DNA of 64,000 nt from Paenibacillus lycopersici (GCF_010119935.1 NZ_CP048209.1:3661001-3725000), one strand, 5' to 3'. Positions 44,750-54,574 are shown, counted from the first letter of the stretch. The notes: generated by a model from the letters alone, not told the origin. A program made the numbers and translations.

Positions 44750-44868
44750 TTCCTTGCTTCGACGGCAGTGCTGCTGCCCAGCCGGATACAAAGCCGATGA
44801 TCCAAGCGATTTCGGTTGTAATACCGAGGAAGCGTCTGTCGCTGGACTTTATCGACAAACTGACCATA

Positions 44869-44942
44869 CTTGCTTGGATGGCACTACTTTTGATACTTGA
44901 ATGGCACTACTTTTCTTGCTTGAATGGCAATACCTTTCTTGC
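44869..44942. repeat. TTGAATGGCA-type repeat, right block (three copies)
   Basis: TTGGATGGCACTACTTTT, TTGAATGGCACTACTTTT and TTGAATGGCAATACCTTT, separated by a few bases (unit about 23-28 bp). Confidence 0.8.
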
Positions 44943-45021
44943 ATAAGCGGCGCTAATTGGAAGCGGCGCAAGTCCGGGACAGCCGCGAGCCTGCAACAAA
45001 AGAACGGCTCTACAGCAAAAG

Positions 45022-45044
45022 GAACCCGCAACGATCGCGGGTTC
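45022..45044 (-). terminator. Terminator of the oxidoreductase gene
   Basis: A perfect 8-bp stem GAACCCGC/GCGGGTTC; on the minus strand CCTTTTG follows. 26 bases after the stop. Confidence 0.65.
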
Positions 45045-45069
45045 CTCTTCTCGATAGATAAGTCATGTA

Positions 45070-46152
45070 TTAGCGCGGCAGTTCGATCGATACTTCTTTG
45101 CGGGCTTCCGCCGAACGAAGAACGCCGTCGATGATCGCTTGCTGAATCAGGATTTGCTCGCCCGGGATCGGAGCCGGACGGTTGTCGCGGACCGCTTCCG
45201 CGAAGTCGTGCACCTTCTGATCGAACAGGTTCAATTGGTGCTGAACGAGCGGAACCGCCGTCGACGTCTGGCCGCCGAATTCGTCATGGAACATCGTAAT
45301 GGAGCCGACCGCGCCGTCCCATACGCCCGACCAGTTGCCCGTGCCCGCAGGCGTAACTTTCAGGCCTGCGTCCGTGCCGAGGAACAGCGTCGAGCCGAGC
45401 GAATCCATGTGCATCGCCCACGAGATCTTGAACTGCAGCACGAGATCGTTCTCGAAGCGCACCATCGCTACGCCGAAATCCTCGACCTCGAACTTGCTCG
45501 CTTCCGGGTGGTACAGCGGGTTCGTGCCGAAGTGATTGGAGGTGAACGCGGATACCGTCACCGGACGCGGATAGCCGAGCGTGTTCAGCGCCATGTCGAG
45601 CGAGTAGCAGCCGATATCCGCCATCGCGCCGGCACCGGCCAGCTTCTTGCTGATGAACGTGCCGCCAGGCATGCCGCGGCGGCGTCCGCCGCCCGTTTCG
45701 ACGTAGTACACGTTGCCGAGACGGCCGGATTGCACGATTTCCTGAAGCAGCTTCATGTTCGGGTCATAGCGCGGCTGGAAGCCGAGCGTCAGCATTTTGC
45801 CGCTTTCCTTCGCGGCTTGCGTCATTTCGATGCCTTCCTGCAGCGTGACGGACATCGGCTTCTCGAGCAGGACGTTCTTGCCCGCGCGAAGCGCGTCCAC
45901 CGTCGTTATATGGTGCGATACGTTCGGCGTACAGATGCTCACGCCGTCCAGGTCCATGCGGAGCAGCTCGGTATGCGTGTCGAACGAAGCCGCTTCCTTC
46001 AGCTCGTTCGCTTCGGCGAATGCCGCCGACTTGCCCGGAATGACGTCCGCTACGCCGACGATTTCCACGTAGGGCAGCTTCTTGTATGCGGATACATGGG
46101 CTCTTGCGATGCCCCCGGTTCCGATGATCCCGATACGAATCTTTTTGCTCAT
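45070..46152 (-). CDS. Gfo/Idh/MocA family oxidoreductase, 360 aa
   Basis: An N-terminal Rossmann domain with GTGGIA (11-16) and the family's EKP motif (VLLEKPMSV, near 97). The C-terminal alpha/beta domain has the GAMADIGCYSLDMAL segment (Asp and His/Tyr active-site region). An NAD(P)-dependent sugar or inositol dehydrogenase; substrate unknown. GAAGGAT precedes ATG 46152. Single gene. Confidence 0.9.
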   Translation of the reverse strand: MSKKIRIGIIGTGGIARAHVSAYKKLPYVEIVGVADVIPGKSAAFAEANELKEAASFDTHTELLRMDLDGVSICTPNVSHHITTVDALRAGKNVLLEKPMSVTLQEGIEMTQAAKESGKMLTLGFQPRYDPNMKLLQEIVQSGRLGNVYYVETGGGRRRGMPGGTFISKKLAGAGAMADIGCYSLDMALNTLGYPRPVTVSAFTSNHFGTNPLYHPEASKFEVEDFGVAMVRFENDLVLQFKISWAMHMDSLGSTLFLGTDAGLKVTPAGTGNWSGVWDGAVGSITMFHDEFGGQTSTAVPLVQHQLNLFDQKVHDFAEAVRDNRPAPIPGEQILIQQAIIDGVLRSAEARKEVSIELPR

Positions 46153-46328
46153 CTCTGATCCTTCTTTCTATGAAATGGTTTGGCGGTGACCAGTACCTCA
46201 TTAACGTTACAGAACGACAATAGCATATTGCAGAGCCATTGTTTACTTCAAATTGATGTCACGAAACTGCAAGTTTACGCCATAACCTGCCTGTCGCCGC
46301 TTCGACATAGGCGCCGCCGCCTGATGCG

Positions 46329-47609
46329 TTACATCAAATATCGGACATACACATACGCGCTTGATAGAATAATGGATAGCAGCATCAACGGAAAAGCGAT
46401 TTTCATATAGGCCATGAACCGGATCGGGTAGCCTTCCTTGGCGGATAGTCCGGCCGTGATCAGATTGGCGCTGGCGCCGATCAAGGTGCCGTTGCCGCCC
46501 AGGCACGCGCCGAGCGCGAGGCTCCACCACAAGGGCTCCAAATTATCGACGCCCATATTCCCCATCTCTTGAATCATCGGAATCATCGTGGCGACGAACG
46601 GGATATTGTCCAGGAAAGCGGACGCCACCGCGCTGAGCCATAAGATCAGCATGGACGTCGCGGCGACGTCGCCCCCGGTAAGCTCGATCGCCCGTGCCGC
46701 CAGATCCGCGATGACGCCGGTTTCCACAAGCCCCGCCACGAGCGAGAAGAGGCCGATGAAGAAGAAGATGGTCATCCACTCCACTTTGCCGAACGCTTCT
46801 TCCATATGCCGCTCGCCCGTTAACAGCAGCAGGATGAAAGCGCCGCTTAACGCGATCGCGGCGGATTCCGCGTGAATGATCTGATGCAGGAAGAAGCCGG
46901 CGATCGTAACGCCGAGTACGGCCAAGCATTTAACCAGCAGCTTGACGTCCGTGATCAGGCCGGCTTGCTCGAGCTCCATGATCGCCCTGATCCGTTCCGG
47001 CTCCGCTCGCATTTGCTTCCTGAACAAGAGAACGAATAGCGGAATATAGGCGGCCATGATGATGATCACGATCGGCGTCAAATTGGCGATAAACGCGCCG
47101 AACGTCAGCTCCTTCACCGCGCTGCCGATCATAATATTCGGCGGGTCGCCGATTAGCGTGGCCGTTCCGCCGACGTTGGACGCGATGATTTCGGCCATCA
47201 GGAACGGAATCGGCGTGATTCGCAGCTGCCTCGTAATGCTGAAGGTGACGGGAACCATCAAGAGCACGGTCGTGACGTTATCCAGGAAGGCCGAGCCGAC
47301 GGCCGTGATCACCGTCAATGCGACCATAATACGGACGGGCTTCCCTTTCGCCCGTTTGGCGGCCCAGATCGCGATGAACCTGAACAGCCCCGTGTCGGCC
47401 GTAACCGAGACGATGATCATCATGCCGATCAGCAGCCCCAGCGTGTTGAAATCGATGTGCCGGAGCACGGTTGCCTGGTCGACGATGCCGCTGAGCACGA
47501 CGAGCAGTCCACCGAGCATGGCGACGATCGTGCGATGGATTTTCTCCGAAATCAGAAGCGCGTAGGAGAGTAAGAAGATAACGATAGCCCAAACGGCCTG
47601 GTGTTCCAT
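46329..47609 (-). CDS. ArsB/NhaD-family anion or Na+/H+ transporter, 426 aa
   Basis: About 11-12 membrane helices. Two internally related halves carry SAFLDNVTTVLLMVP and SAFLDNIPFVATMIP, and ASNVGGTATLIGDPPNIMIG and LGGNGTLIGASANLI. These are hallmarks of the ion transporter superfamily (ArsB, NhaD, SLC13). The ion cannot be told from sequence; no ars genes are adjacent. ATG 47609 follows AAAGGGG. Confidence 0.87.
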   Translation of the reverse strand: MEHQAVWAIVIFLLSYALLISEKIHRTIVAMLGGLLVVLSGIVDQATVLRHIDFNTLGLLIGMMIIVSVTADTGLFRFIAIWAAKRAKGKPVRIMVALTVITAVGSAFLDNVTTVLLMVPVTFSITRQLRITPIPFLMAEIIASNVGGTATLIGDPPNIMIGSAVKELTFGAFIANLTPIVIIIMAAYIPLFVLLFRKQMRAEPERIRAIMELEQAGLITDVKLLVKCLAVLGVTIAGFFLHQIIHAESAAIALSGAFILLLLTGERHMEEAFGKVEWMTIFFFIGLFSLVAGLVETGVIADLAARAIELTGGDVAATSMLILWLSAVASAFLDNIPFVATMIPMIQEMGNMGVDNLEPLWWSLALGACLGGNGTLIGASANLITAGLSAKEGYPIRFMAYMKIAFPLMLLSIILSSAYVYVRYLM

Positions 47610-47848
47610 GGCTGCATGCCCCTTTCTCTTATACCGCATAGGATTACCGAAAAAAGACGAAAAGAGCCCGTCAATGACAGGCTCCACCGGTAAATCGATA
47701 TGCGATTGCTGCTATTAGCTTACACGCTGCCGCCTGGCTTGTAAAGGCTTTGGCCGTATAAGCGCATTAGGGAACGGCGGCCGACGACAGATCGCAGCTC
47801 GTTCGTCGGCCCTGCGCGCCGCCTTCCGCCTTCCTAAACTTCGCTTCT

Positions 47849-49528
47849 CTAGCCTTTGCCCCACGAATCCTTCAGCGGCACGATCCGGTTGAACAAGAGC
47901 CGCCCATCGGCGGCATGCTTCCGATCCGCGCAGAAGTAGCCGTGGCGCAGGAATTGGAATTGCTGCTCCGGCAGGGCATGCCGCATGCTTGGCTCCATAT
48001 AGGCGTTCGCGACAACCGTCAATGAATCGGGATTGAGTGCCGACGTCCAGTCCTCGCCGTTCTGCGGGACGTTCTGCTCGTCCAGCAGCAGCTTGTCGTA
48101 GAGGCGAACGACGGCGCTGACCGCATGGTTCGCGGATACCCAATGGATCGTTCCTTTCACTTTGCGTCCGGCAAATCCCGTGCCGCTCTTAGTAAGCGGG
48201 TCATAGGTGCAGCGGAGCTCCGCGATTTCGCCTGTCTCCTCGTCCTTGACGACCTCCTCGCATCGGACGAAGTAAGCGCCTTTAAGTCTGACTTCCGCGC
48301 CGGGACTCAGACGGCGATAGCCTCGGGACGGCACCTCCATGAAATCGTCCCGTTCGATATAGAGCGTTCGCGAGAAAGGCACCTCGCGCTTCCCCAGCGC
48401 TTCGTTCTCGCTGTTGTTCTCCAGCGTCAGCAGCTCTTCTTCTCCATCCGGGTAGTTGGTAATGACGACCTTCAGCGGGTTCAGCACCGCCATGACGGTA
48501 TGCGCCTCGGCCTTGAGCTCTTGACGCAGGCAGTGCTCCAGGAGCGAGATGTCCGCGGTGCTTTGCGTTCGAATGCCGCCGATCTCGGCGATGAAGCGGC
48601 GGATGCTCGCCGGCGTGAAGCCTCTTCGCCGCAGGCCGCGGAGCGTCGGGAGCCGGGGATCGTCCCAGCCGTCGACATGCCCGCCTTCCACCAGCTGCCG
48701 CAGAAATCGTTTGCTCGTCACGACGCCCGTCAAGCTTAAGCGGCCGAATTCTCTTTGCCGCGGCGGCTCGGGGATCTCAAGCTCCGTTAATACCCACTCG
48801 TAGAGCGGCCGGTGATCCTTGAATTCGATGGAGCACAACGAATACGTAATGCCTTCGATCGCATCCTGGATCGGATGGGCGAAATCGTACATCGGGTAGA
48901 TGCACCAAGCGCTGCCGGTCCGGTAATGCTCGGCATGGATGATGCGATACAGCACCGGGTCGCGCAAATTCATATTCGGCGAGCTCATGTCGATCCGGGC
49001 GCGCAGGACTTTGGCGGAAGCCGGATACTCGCCGTTCTTCATGCCCGCGAACAGCGACAGATTCTCCGCGATCGTACGGTTCCGGTACGGACTGTCCCGG
49101 CCGGGTTCCGTCAGCGTGCCGCGGTAAGCCGTCATATCATCCGGCGATAGATCGCAGACATAAGCTTTGCCGCGCTTGATCAGCGCCACCGCGGCGTCAT
49201 AGATAGCTTCCGAGTAGTCCGACCCGTAATAAATACGTTCTCCGGGATCGTAACCGAGCCACCGGATGTCTTCGATGATCGCATTCACGTAAGCGATATC
49301 TTCCTTCAGCGGATTCGTGTCGTCGAAGCGAAGATGGAAGCGGCCGCCGTACGCCTGCGCGACAGCATAATTCGTCTGGATGGCGTACGCGCTTCCGATA
49401 TGCAGATAGCCGTTCGGCTCGGGCGGGAAACGCGTGCACATCGTTCGTGCGAACGGACGCTCCTTCAGCTCCTCGCCGATGCGTTTTAACAGAAAATGGT
49501 CATGGTCCGAATGACCTGGCGCGGTCAT
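47849..49528 (-). CDS. glnS: Glutaminyl-tRNA synthetase, 559 aa
   Basis: A class I synthetase charging tRNA-Gln. Signatures: PPEPNGYLHIGSA (HIGH-type, His43-Ser46), FDDTNPLKED, and TSKR near 269 (KMSKR-type). The C-terminal beta-barrels include VTNYPDGEEE-like and SGTGFAGRKVKGTIHWVSAN segments. Most Bacillota make Gln-tRNA indirectly with GatCAB; GlnRS occurs in some Paenibacillaceae. ATG 49528 follows GAGGAGG. Controlled by its own T-box leader. Confidence 0.95.
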   Translation of the reverse strand: MTAPGHSDHDHFLLKRIGEELKERPFARTMCTRFPPEPNGYLHIGSAYAIQTNYAVAQAYGGRFHLRFDDTNPLKEDIAYVNAIIEDIRWLGYDPGERIYYGSDYSEAIYDAAVALIKRGKAYVCDLSPDDMTAYRGTLTEPGRDSPYRNRTIAENLSLFAGMKNGEYPASAKVLRARIDMSSPNMNLRDPVLYRIIHAEHYRTGSAWCIYPMYDFAHPIQDAIEGITYSLCSIEFKDHRPLYEWVLTELEIPEPPRQREFGRLSLTGVVTSKRFLRQLVEGGHVDGWDDPRLPTLRGLRRRGFTPASIRRFIAEIGGIRTQSTADISLLEHCLRQELKAEAHTVMAVLNPLKVVITNYPDGEEELLTLENNSENEALGKREVPFSRTLYIERDDFMEVPSRGYRRLSPGAEVRLKGAYFVRCEEVVKDEETGEIAELRCTYDPLTKSGTGFAGRKVKGTIHWVSANHAVSAVVRLYDKLLLDEQNVPQNGEDWTSALNPDSLTVVANAYMEPSMRHALPEQQFQFLRHGYFCADRKHAADGRLLFNRIVPLKDSWGKG

Positions 49529-49564
49529 GGCCGGCACCTCCTCATCGAAGTGATCGCACACCTG

Positions 49565-49850
49565 CGAAAATAAAAAAACCTCACCTCCAAGACATCGGTC
49601 TTGGGGACGAAGTTATCGCGGTGCCACCCCGGCTTCGTTAATATGTCGCCATATTAACCTCTTCGAGTACGGCATTGCGAGCAATGCGATACTCTAGCTC
49701 TGTAACGGGAGCGCCCGTCGCGCCATCCCCGCTAGGGGTTCCGGCGCGCTGCTCGGAGGCTTGGTTCGGGAAAGGTTCTTCGCTCCTTCTCAGCTGCCGG
49801 AGCTCTCTGTGCAAGAATGGATTTCCGTACTCTTCTCTTCATCGCGTTTT
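49565..49850 (-). promoter_or_regulatory. T-box leader of glnS
   Basis: On the minus strand GGGGTGGCACCGCG (49617-49630) is the conserved T-box. It is followed by a terminator hairpin (CCAAGAC/GTCTTGG and T7, about 49571-49607). Upstream sequence forms the long stem I region with AGAGAGC and GCTGAGA elements. tRNA-Gln is the expected ligand from the gene; I could not fix the specifier codon. The rest of the gap to 50022 shows nothing else. Confidence 0.9.
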
Positions 49851-50022
49851 GAATATTGCCAATAGAATAACAATTCCGAACGTTCATGTAAACGCCGAAA
49901 TCCGCCCGATTGCGAAAATGTTCGTTTATTCAACGCTCGAAACGGTAAAAAAAGGAGAAATTAGGCATACTACCCCTATGCGGCCCGATGAGACGGCTGA
50001 ACCATAAGGAGGTGCGTGCGCG

Positions 50023-51606
50023 ATGAAGACGCGAACGGCGGCTTTCGGCAAAGGCGGCGGAAACGGCGGGAACGGGACGCCGGCCGAACCGTCCGATAAG
50101 CTCGGCGCGGATTTGCAAACCAATCTGCGGCGCTTGCATGCCGAGCTCGAGTCGAGTCCCGATCTGATCGTGCGCCAATTCACGCTGCGAACCGGCCATC
50201 CGTATCAGGTCGCCGTCATCTACCTGGATACGATCGTGGATAAGGAGATGATCAACGAGCTCGTCATGCGGTCGCTGATGTCGCCGTTCCAGCCCGACTT
50301 GCCGGACAACGCGCAATCGCCGGAGTCCGTGTTCCGTTTCATCCGCGACAACGCGATGGCGGTCGGCCAGATCGAGGTGCACGACGTCTGGAACGATGTG
50401 CTGCTGGAGCTCTTGACCGGCAAAATGCTGCTGTTCCTGGACGGCTGGAACGCGTGCATCAGCGGCAATGCGATCGGCGGCGAGAAGCGCGCGGTGTCGG
50501 AAGCGAGCACCCAGATCGTCATTCGCGGGCCGAAGGACAGCTTCTCGGAATCGATCGCCACGAACATCTCGCTCGTGCGGCGCCGGATCCGAAGCGCGAA
50601 GTTCGGCATCGACACGTTGAAGATCGGCAGCGTGACGCAGACGAGCGTCGCGATGCTGTACATCGACGGCATCGTGAAGGACGACATTCGCCAAGAGGTC
50701 CGAAAGCGGCTAGAGCGCATCAACACGGACGCGATATTGGAATCCGGCTATATTGAAGAATTTATCGAGGACAATCGGTTCTCGCCGTTTCCTACCGTGT
50801 TCAACACGGAACGGCCAGACGTCATCGCCGCGAATTTGCTTGAAGGGCGAATTGCAATCCTGGTCGACGGGACGCCGTTCGCCCTCGTCGTGCCGACCGT
50901 GCTATCGCAGTTCTTCACCTCGGCCGAAGATTATTACCAGCGCTACGATATCGGAACCTTTCTGCGTTTGCTGCGCTATATGGCTTTCATCATCGCGTTA
51001 TTCGGGCCTGCCGCCTACATCGCCTTGACGACGTTCCATCAGGAGATGCTGCCGACGACGTTGTTGATCAATTTGTCCGGCGGCCGCGAGGGCGTGCCCT
51101 TCCCGGCGCTCATCGAAGCGTTCACCATGGAAATCAGCTTCGAGATCTTGCGCGAAGCCGGCATTCGGATGCCGCGCGCGGTCGGACAAGCCGTATCGAT
51201 CGTCGGGGCGCTCGTGCTGGGCGAAGCGGCGGTTCAAGCGGGCATCGTCTCCCCGATCATGGTCATCGTCGTTTCGATTACCGCGATCGCGAACTTCTCG
51301 ATTCCCGCCTATAATTTGGCCATCACGGCGAGAATGCTGCGCTTCCTGTTCATGATCGCCGCCGGATTCCTGGGCTTCTACGGCATCATCCTCGGCATGA
51401 TCATGCTCGTCGCGCATATGAACGCGCTGCGTTCGTTCGGCGTATCGTTTCTGTCGCCGCTCGTGCCGCTTAAGCTCGATCAGATGAAGGATTTCTTCGT
51501 GCGCCTGCCGCATTGGAGGATGCTCGACCGGCCCGACGATACGTCGGCGGATACGACCCGGATGCCGGCCGGGCAAAATCCGGATGCGACGTCGGGCAAT
51601 GGATAG
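50023..51606 (+). CDS. GerA-type spore germination receptor A subunit, 527 aa
   Basis: A soluble N-terminal domain (to about 300; VAVIYLDTIVDKEMINELV, LDGWNACISGNAIGGEKRAV, EASTQIVIRGPKDSFSESI). Then five to six membrane helices with the family segment PTTLLINLSGGREGVPFPAL and a proline-rich cytoplasmic tail. Together with B and C subunits it senses germinants in the spore inner membrane. AAGGAGGTG precedes ATG 50023. First of three genes. Confidence 0.93.
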   Translation: MKTRTAAFGKGGGNGGNGTPAEPSDKLGADLQTNLRRLHAELESSPDLIVRQFTLRTGHPYQVAVIYLDTIVDKEMINELVMRSLMSPFQPDLPDNAQSPESVFRFIRDNAMAVGQIEVHDVWNDVLLELLTGKMLLFLDGWNACISGNAIGGEKRAVSEASTQIVIRGPKDSFSESIATNISLVRRRIRSAKFGIDTLKIGSVTQTSVAMLYIDGIVKDDIRQEVRKRLERINTDAILESGYIEEFIEDNRFSPFPTVFNTERPDVIAANLLEGRIAILVDGTPFALVVPTVLSQFFTSAEDYYQRYDIGTFLRLLRYMAFIIALFGPAAYIALTTFHQEMLPTTLLINLSGGREGVPFPALIEAFTMEISFEILREAGIRMPRAVGQAVSIVGALVLGEAAVQAGIVSPIMVIVVSITAIANFSIPAYNLAITARMLRFLFMIAAGFLGFYGIILGMIMLVAHMNALRSFGVSFLSPLVPLKLDQMKDFFVRLPHWRMLDRPDDTSADTTRMPAGQNPDATSGNG

Positions 51607-51631
51607 CGCGACGACAAGGAGGTTCGATCGG

Positions 51632-52849
51632 ATGAAGGCAAGTCATTGGCTGACGAGGCTGCTTCTCGTCGCGCTCGCCGCCGCATCCGCCTTGCCGACC
51701 GCCGGATGCTGGAACAGCAGAGAATTGAACAAGCTGGCGATCGTCACGGCCATCTCGATCGATAAAGCCGAAGCGAACGATCAATACGAGCTGGCCTTTC
51801 AGGTCGTCATGCCCGGCGAGCTGATGAGCACGGGCAGGTCCGGCACCGGCGCGGCGCCGTTCACGGTATACAAGGTTCAATCCGCGACCTTATTCGAGGG
51901 CATTCGCAAAGCATCGAAGCAGGTACCGCGGCAATTGTTCTTCTCGCATATTCAAATCGTCATTCTTGGCGAGCGGCTTGCGACGGCGGGGATCGAAGAA
52001 ATCTTCGACTTCTTCGAGCGGTCGCACGAGGTGAGGCTGACGTCGATGCTGCTCGTCGCCAGAGGCGATTCGCCGTCCACCCTGCTCAGCACGCTCGTTC
52101 CGCTCGAACCGCTGCAAGCGGAAGCGATCATGGGGGCGAGCGAATCCACGGGCAAAATATGGTCCGGCTCGCCCGTGGTCGGAATCGACGAAGCGATCCG
52201 CAAGCTGATCAACCCCGGGTCGGAGCCCGCGATCAGCGGACTCCGCATCGTCGGCTACGATCAGGACGTCGCCAAGAAACGAAGCCTGGAGCAGACGCTC
52301 CCTCCCTATCACCTCGAAATATCCGGCGTTGCGATGTTCCGCGAAGGGAAACTCGCCGGATGGCTGGACCGCAATAAAGCGAGAGGGTATATGTTCACCA
52401 CCAATCATGTGCGGAGCACGATCATGAATTTGTCGTGCCAAGGGAAACGGGACGGCCTCGCCCTGGAAATCGTCCGAAGCAAAACGAAAACGAGCGTTGC
52501 CTTGAAGGACGGGCAAGTGAAAGTGAGCATCGGCGTATCGGCGGAGGGCAGCATCGCCGAGGTGAAATGCGGTATTACTTTGGACAACCTGTCCACGCTG
52601 TACAAGATCGAGCAGGAATGGGGCGCGAAGACGAAGGCCGACATGACGGCGGCTATCCGCAGCGCGCAGGCAGTCAAATCCGACATCTTCGGATTCGGCG
52701 AAGTGCTGCAGCGCAGCCATCCGAAGGCCTGGCGGGGCGTTCAGGACCGTTGGGAGGAGCTGTTCGCGGAAGCGGAAGTCAACATCGTCTTCGAGGGACA
52801 AATCCTGCGGGCGGGCATGCGGAGCAAATCGCTCATGGACAAATCTTGA
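51632..52849 (+). CDS. GerC-type germination lipoprotein, 405 aa
   Basis: Lipobox PTAGC (Cys26) followed by WNSRELN, the standard start of mature Ger(x)C. Domains include SRELNKLAIVTAISIDK, the FFSHIQIVILGERLA segment and a C-terminal domain ending VNIVFEGQILRAG. It is anchored to the outer face of the spore inner membrane. ATG 51632 with AAGGAGG is the start. It lies 25 bases after the A-subunit stop. Confidence 0.93.
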   Translation: MKASHWLTRLLLVALAAASALPTAGCWNSRELNKLAIVTAISIDKAEANDQYELAFQVVMPGELMSTGRSGTGAAPFTVYKVQSATLFEGIRKASKQVPRQLFFSHIQIVILGERLATAGIEEIFDFFERSHEVRLTSMLLVARGDSPSTLLSTLVPLEPLQAEAIMGASESTGKIWSGSPVVGIDEAIRKLINPGSEPAISGLRIVGYDQDVAKKRSLEQTLPPYHLEISGVAMFREGKLAGWLDRNKARGYMFTTNHVRSTIMNLSCQGKRDGLALEIVRSKTKTSVALKDGQVKVSIGVSAEGSIAEVKCGITLDNLSTLYKIEQEWGAKTKADMTAAIRSAQAVKSDIFGFGEVLQRSHPKAWRGVQDRWEELFAEAEVNIVFEGQILRAGMRSKSLMDKS

Positions 52850-52880
52850 CAGACCTACGGCCGGAAGGAGGAGCATTCGC

Positions 52881-54074
52881 ATGAACCAATCCGTCATACG
52901 CATCGGCCCGCTGCATCTGTTCGCGTGGGTGACGCTGTTCGAGCTGGGGACGGCCGTCGTCATTCCGGTCGGCATAGAGGCGAAGCAGGATGCGTGGATC
53001 GTCATCTTGCTCGGCTGCTTGATCGGCGTCGCCTTCTTCGCGGGCGTCAGCGGAATGCTGTATAAGCTGTACCCGAATCTTCCGCTTACGGCTTATATGC
53101 GCCGAATCATCGGTCCCGTTCCAGGCTGGCTGCTGGGGTTCGCCTACCTGCTGTATTTCATCTATATCGCCAGCCGCGACGTCCGCGACTTCGTCGACCT
53201 GCTTTCCGCGGCGGCGTACGACGTGACGCCGATGTTCGCGCTCGCTGTCTTCATGCTGATCGCCGTCAGCTATACGATTTACTTGGGGATCGAGGTGTTC
53301 GGACGGACCGCGTTCCTGTTCTTCCTGATCTGCTGCGGATTGTTCCTGCTCATCGTCGTCCTGGCCGTCTTCTCGCAAATGTCGGACAGCCGGCGAATGC
53401 TTCCCGTGCTAGGCGAAGGCTGGCATCCCGTGATGAAGGCGCTGTTCCCGACGAGCATTACGTTCCCCTACGGCGAAATGATCGTGATGACGATGTTCCT
53501 GCCGTATTTGAACCGGACGTTCAAAGCGGTCCCGATCTGCAGCGGCGCCATCGTGTTCAGCGCGATCATGTTATGCATCGTGACGTTCGTGAACATCTCC
53601 GTGCTCGGCATCGAAATCGCCTCGCGGGCGACGTTCCCCCTATTCACGTCCTTAAGCCGGCTCAGACTGGCGGAATTCATCCAGCGGCTGGACGCCATCG
53701 TGCTGTTCCTGCTCATTATCACCAGCTTCTTCAAGATCGGCACGTTCATGTTCGCGTCGATCCTGGCGGCCAGCGATTTATTCCGGGTCAAGAACTACAG
53801 AACGCTCATTACGCCGATCGGCCTGATCATTCTGTTCACGACGTTAACCGTCTCGGGCAGCTTGACGGAGCATCTGCAGGAAGGACTGAAGATCGTGCCC
53901 TACTACCTGCATTTGCCCCTGCAATTCGCGATTCCGGCCGGTTTACTGCTCATCGGTTTGATGCGTCGTGGAAGCCGAACCTCCGGTTCCACCGGTACTT
54001 CCGGTACTTCCGGTTCCTCCGGGTCCACCGGCACTTCCGGTTCCTCCGGCTCCTCCTCCGCTTCCTCCTCCTGA
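52881..54074 (+). CDS. GerB-type germination permease subunit, 397 aa
   Basis: About ten membrane helices of the amino-acid-permease-like spore family (LHLFAWVTLFELGTAVVIPV; FAYLLYFIYIASRDVRDFVD). The last about 30 residues are low-complexity Ser/Gly/Thr (GSTGTSGTSGSSGS), absent from typical GerB proteins. This tail is encoded by a 9-base-like repeat (TCCGGTACT variants) that is also the coding tail of the convergent gene. AAGGAGG precedes ATG 52881. Confidence 0.92.
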   Translation: MNQSVIRIGPLHLFAWVTLFELGTAVVIPVGIEAKQDAWIVILLGCLIGVAFFAGVSGMLYKLYPNLPLTAYMRRIIGPVPGWLLGFAYLLYFIYIASRDVRDFVDLLSAAAYDVTPMFALAVFMLIAVSYTIYLGIEVFGRTAFLFFLICCGLFLLIVVLAVFSQMSDSRRMLPVLGEGWHPVMKALFPTSITFPYGEMIVMTMFLPYLNRTFKAVPICSGAIVFSAIMLCIVTFVNISVLGIEIASRATFPLFTSLSRLRLAEFIQRLDAIVLFLLIITSFFKIGTFMFASILAASDLFRVKNYRTLITPIGLIILFTTLTVSGSLTEHLQEGLKIVPYYLHLPLQFAIPAGLLLIGLMRRGSRTSGSTGTSGTSGSSGSTGTSGSSGSSSASSS

Positions 54075-54314
54075 GGATTTGTCCGAATCGGGCCACATCC
54101 GCTTGAGGGCGGCGAACAGCGGGCGGCAAACGAACAGCAGCAACACGATCGCCAGTATCGATTTTTCGATCTGATCGAGCATTTTGTACGGAAACAGCAT
54201 GTTGCGGACGATTTCTTCGCCCGGAAGATGCTGAAGCAAGTCCATGCCGATATCGATCGCGATGATACAGGGCAGCAGCAAAGCAAATATCGCATAACGT
54301 TTAGGGTCGTTCAT
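53943..54314 (-). CDS. Small membrane protein with Gly-rich tail, 123 aa
   Basis: Two membrane helices (YAIFALLLPCIIAIDIGMDL, and SILAIVLLLFVCRPLFAALK near 55-74), then a Gly/Ser/Thr tail (SGGGSGGGAGGTGS). The tail is antisense to the last 132 bases of the gerB gene. It may be a germination accessory protein by location. ATG 54314 has no strong ribosome site (weak GGCGATG), so translation is less certain. Confidence 0.55.
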   Translation of the reverse strand: MNDPKRYAIFALLLPCIIAIDIGMDLLQHLPGEEIVRNMLFPYKMLDQIEKSILAIVLLLFVCRPLFAALKRMWPDSDKSSGGGSGGGAGGTGSAGGPGGTGSTGSTGGTGGSASTTHQTDEQ

Positions 54315-54432
54315 CGTACATCGCCTGCCTTCATGAGCTGTAGAATCCAATGCGCGTATTATTTCCCAAAAGCGCGACTCCCTTCCATGCGAAAAGGTGA
54401 ACGCGGGGCGTACAAGGAACGATCTCATGCAT

Positions 54433-54555
54433 TCAGCCAAGCGGCGTCGCAAGCATCCATAGATGACCGAACGGATCTTTGAGCTTGCCTGCGCGCTCTC
54501 CGTGCAGCAAGGTATGGACCGGCCTCGTGACGATTCCTCGAAGTTCCTTCCGGCT
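54433..54555 (-). pseudogene. VOC/PhnB-like protein remnant (C-terminal end)
   Basis: Without a start, one minus frame reads VHTLLHGERAGKLKDPFGHL and WMLATPLG before a stop. This is the typical end of PhnB/glyoxalase-like VOC proteins. The rest of the gene is absent. Confidence 0.6.
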
Positions 54556-54574
54556 GCCGTACGTTGCACGCCAT

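Noticed and set aside
44503..44942. Possible CRISPR array
   Set aside because: Units differ, spacers are not uniform or unique, and motifs are inverted halfway. No cas genes are present.
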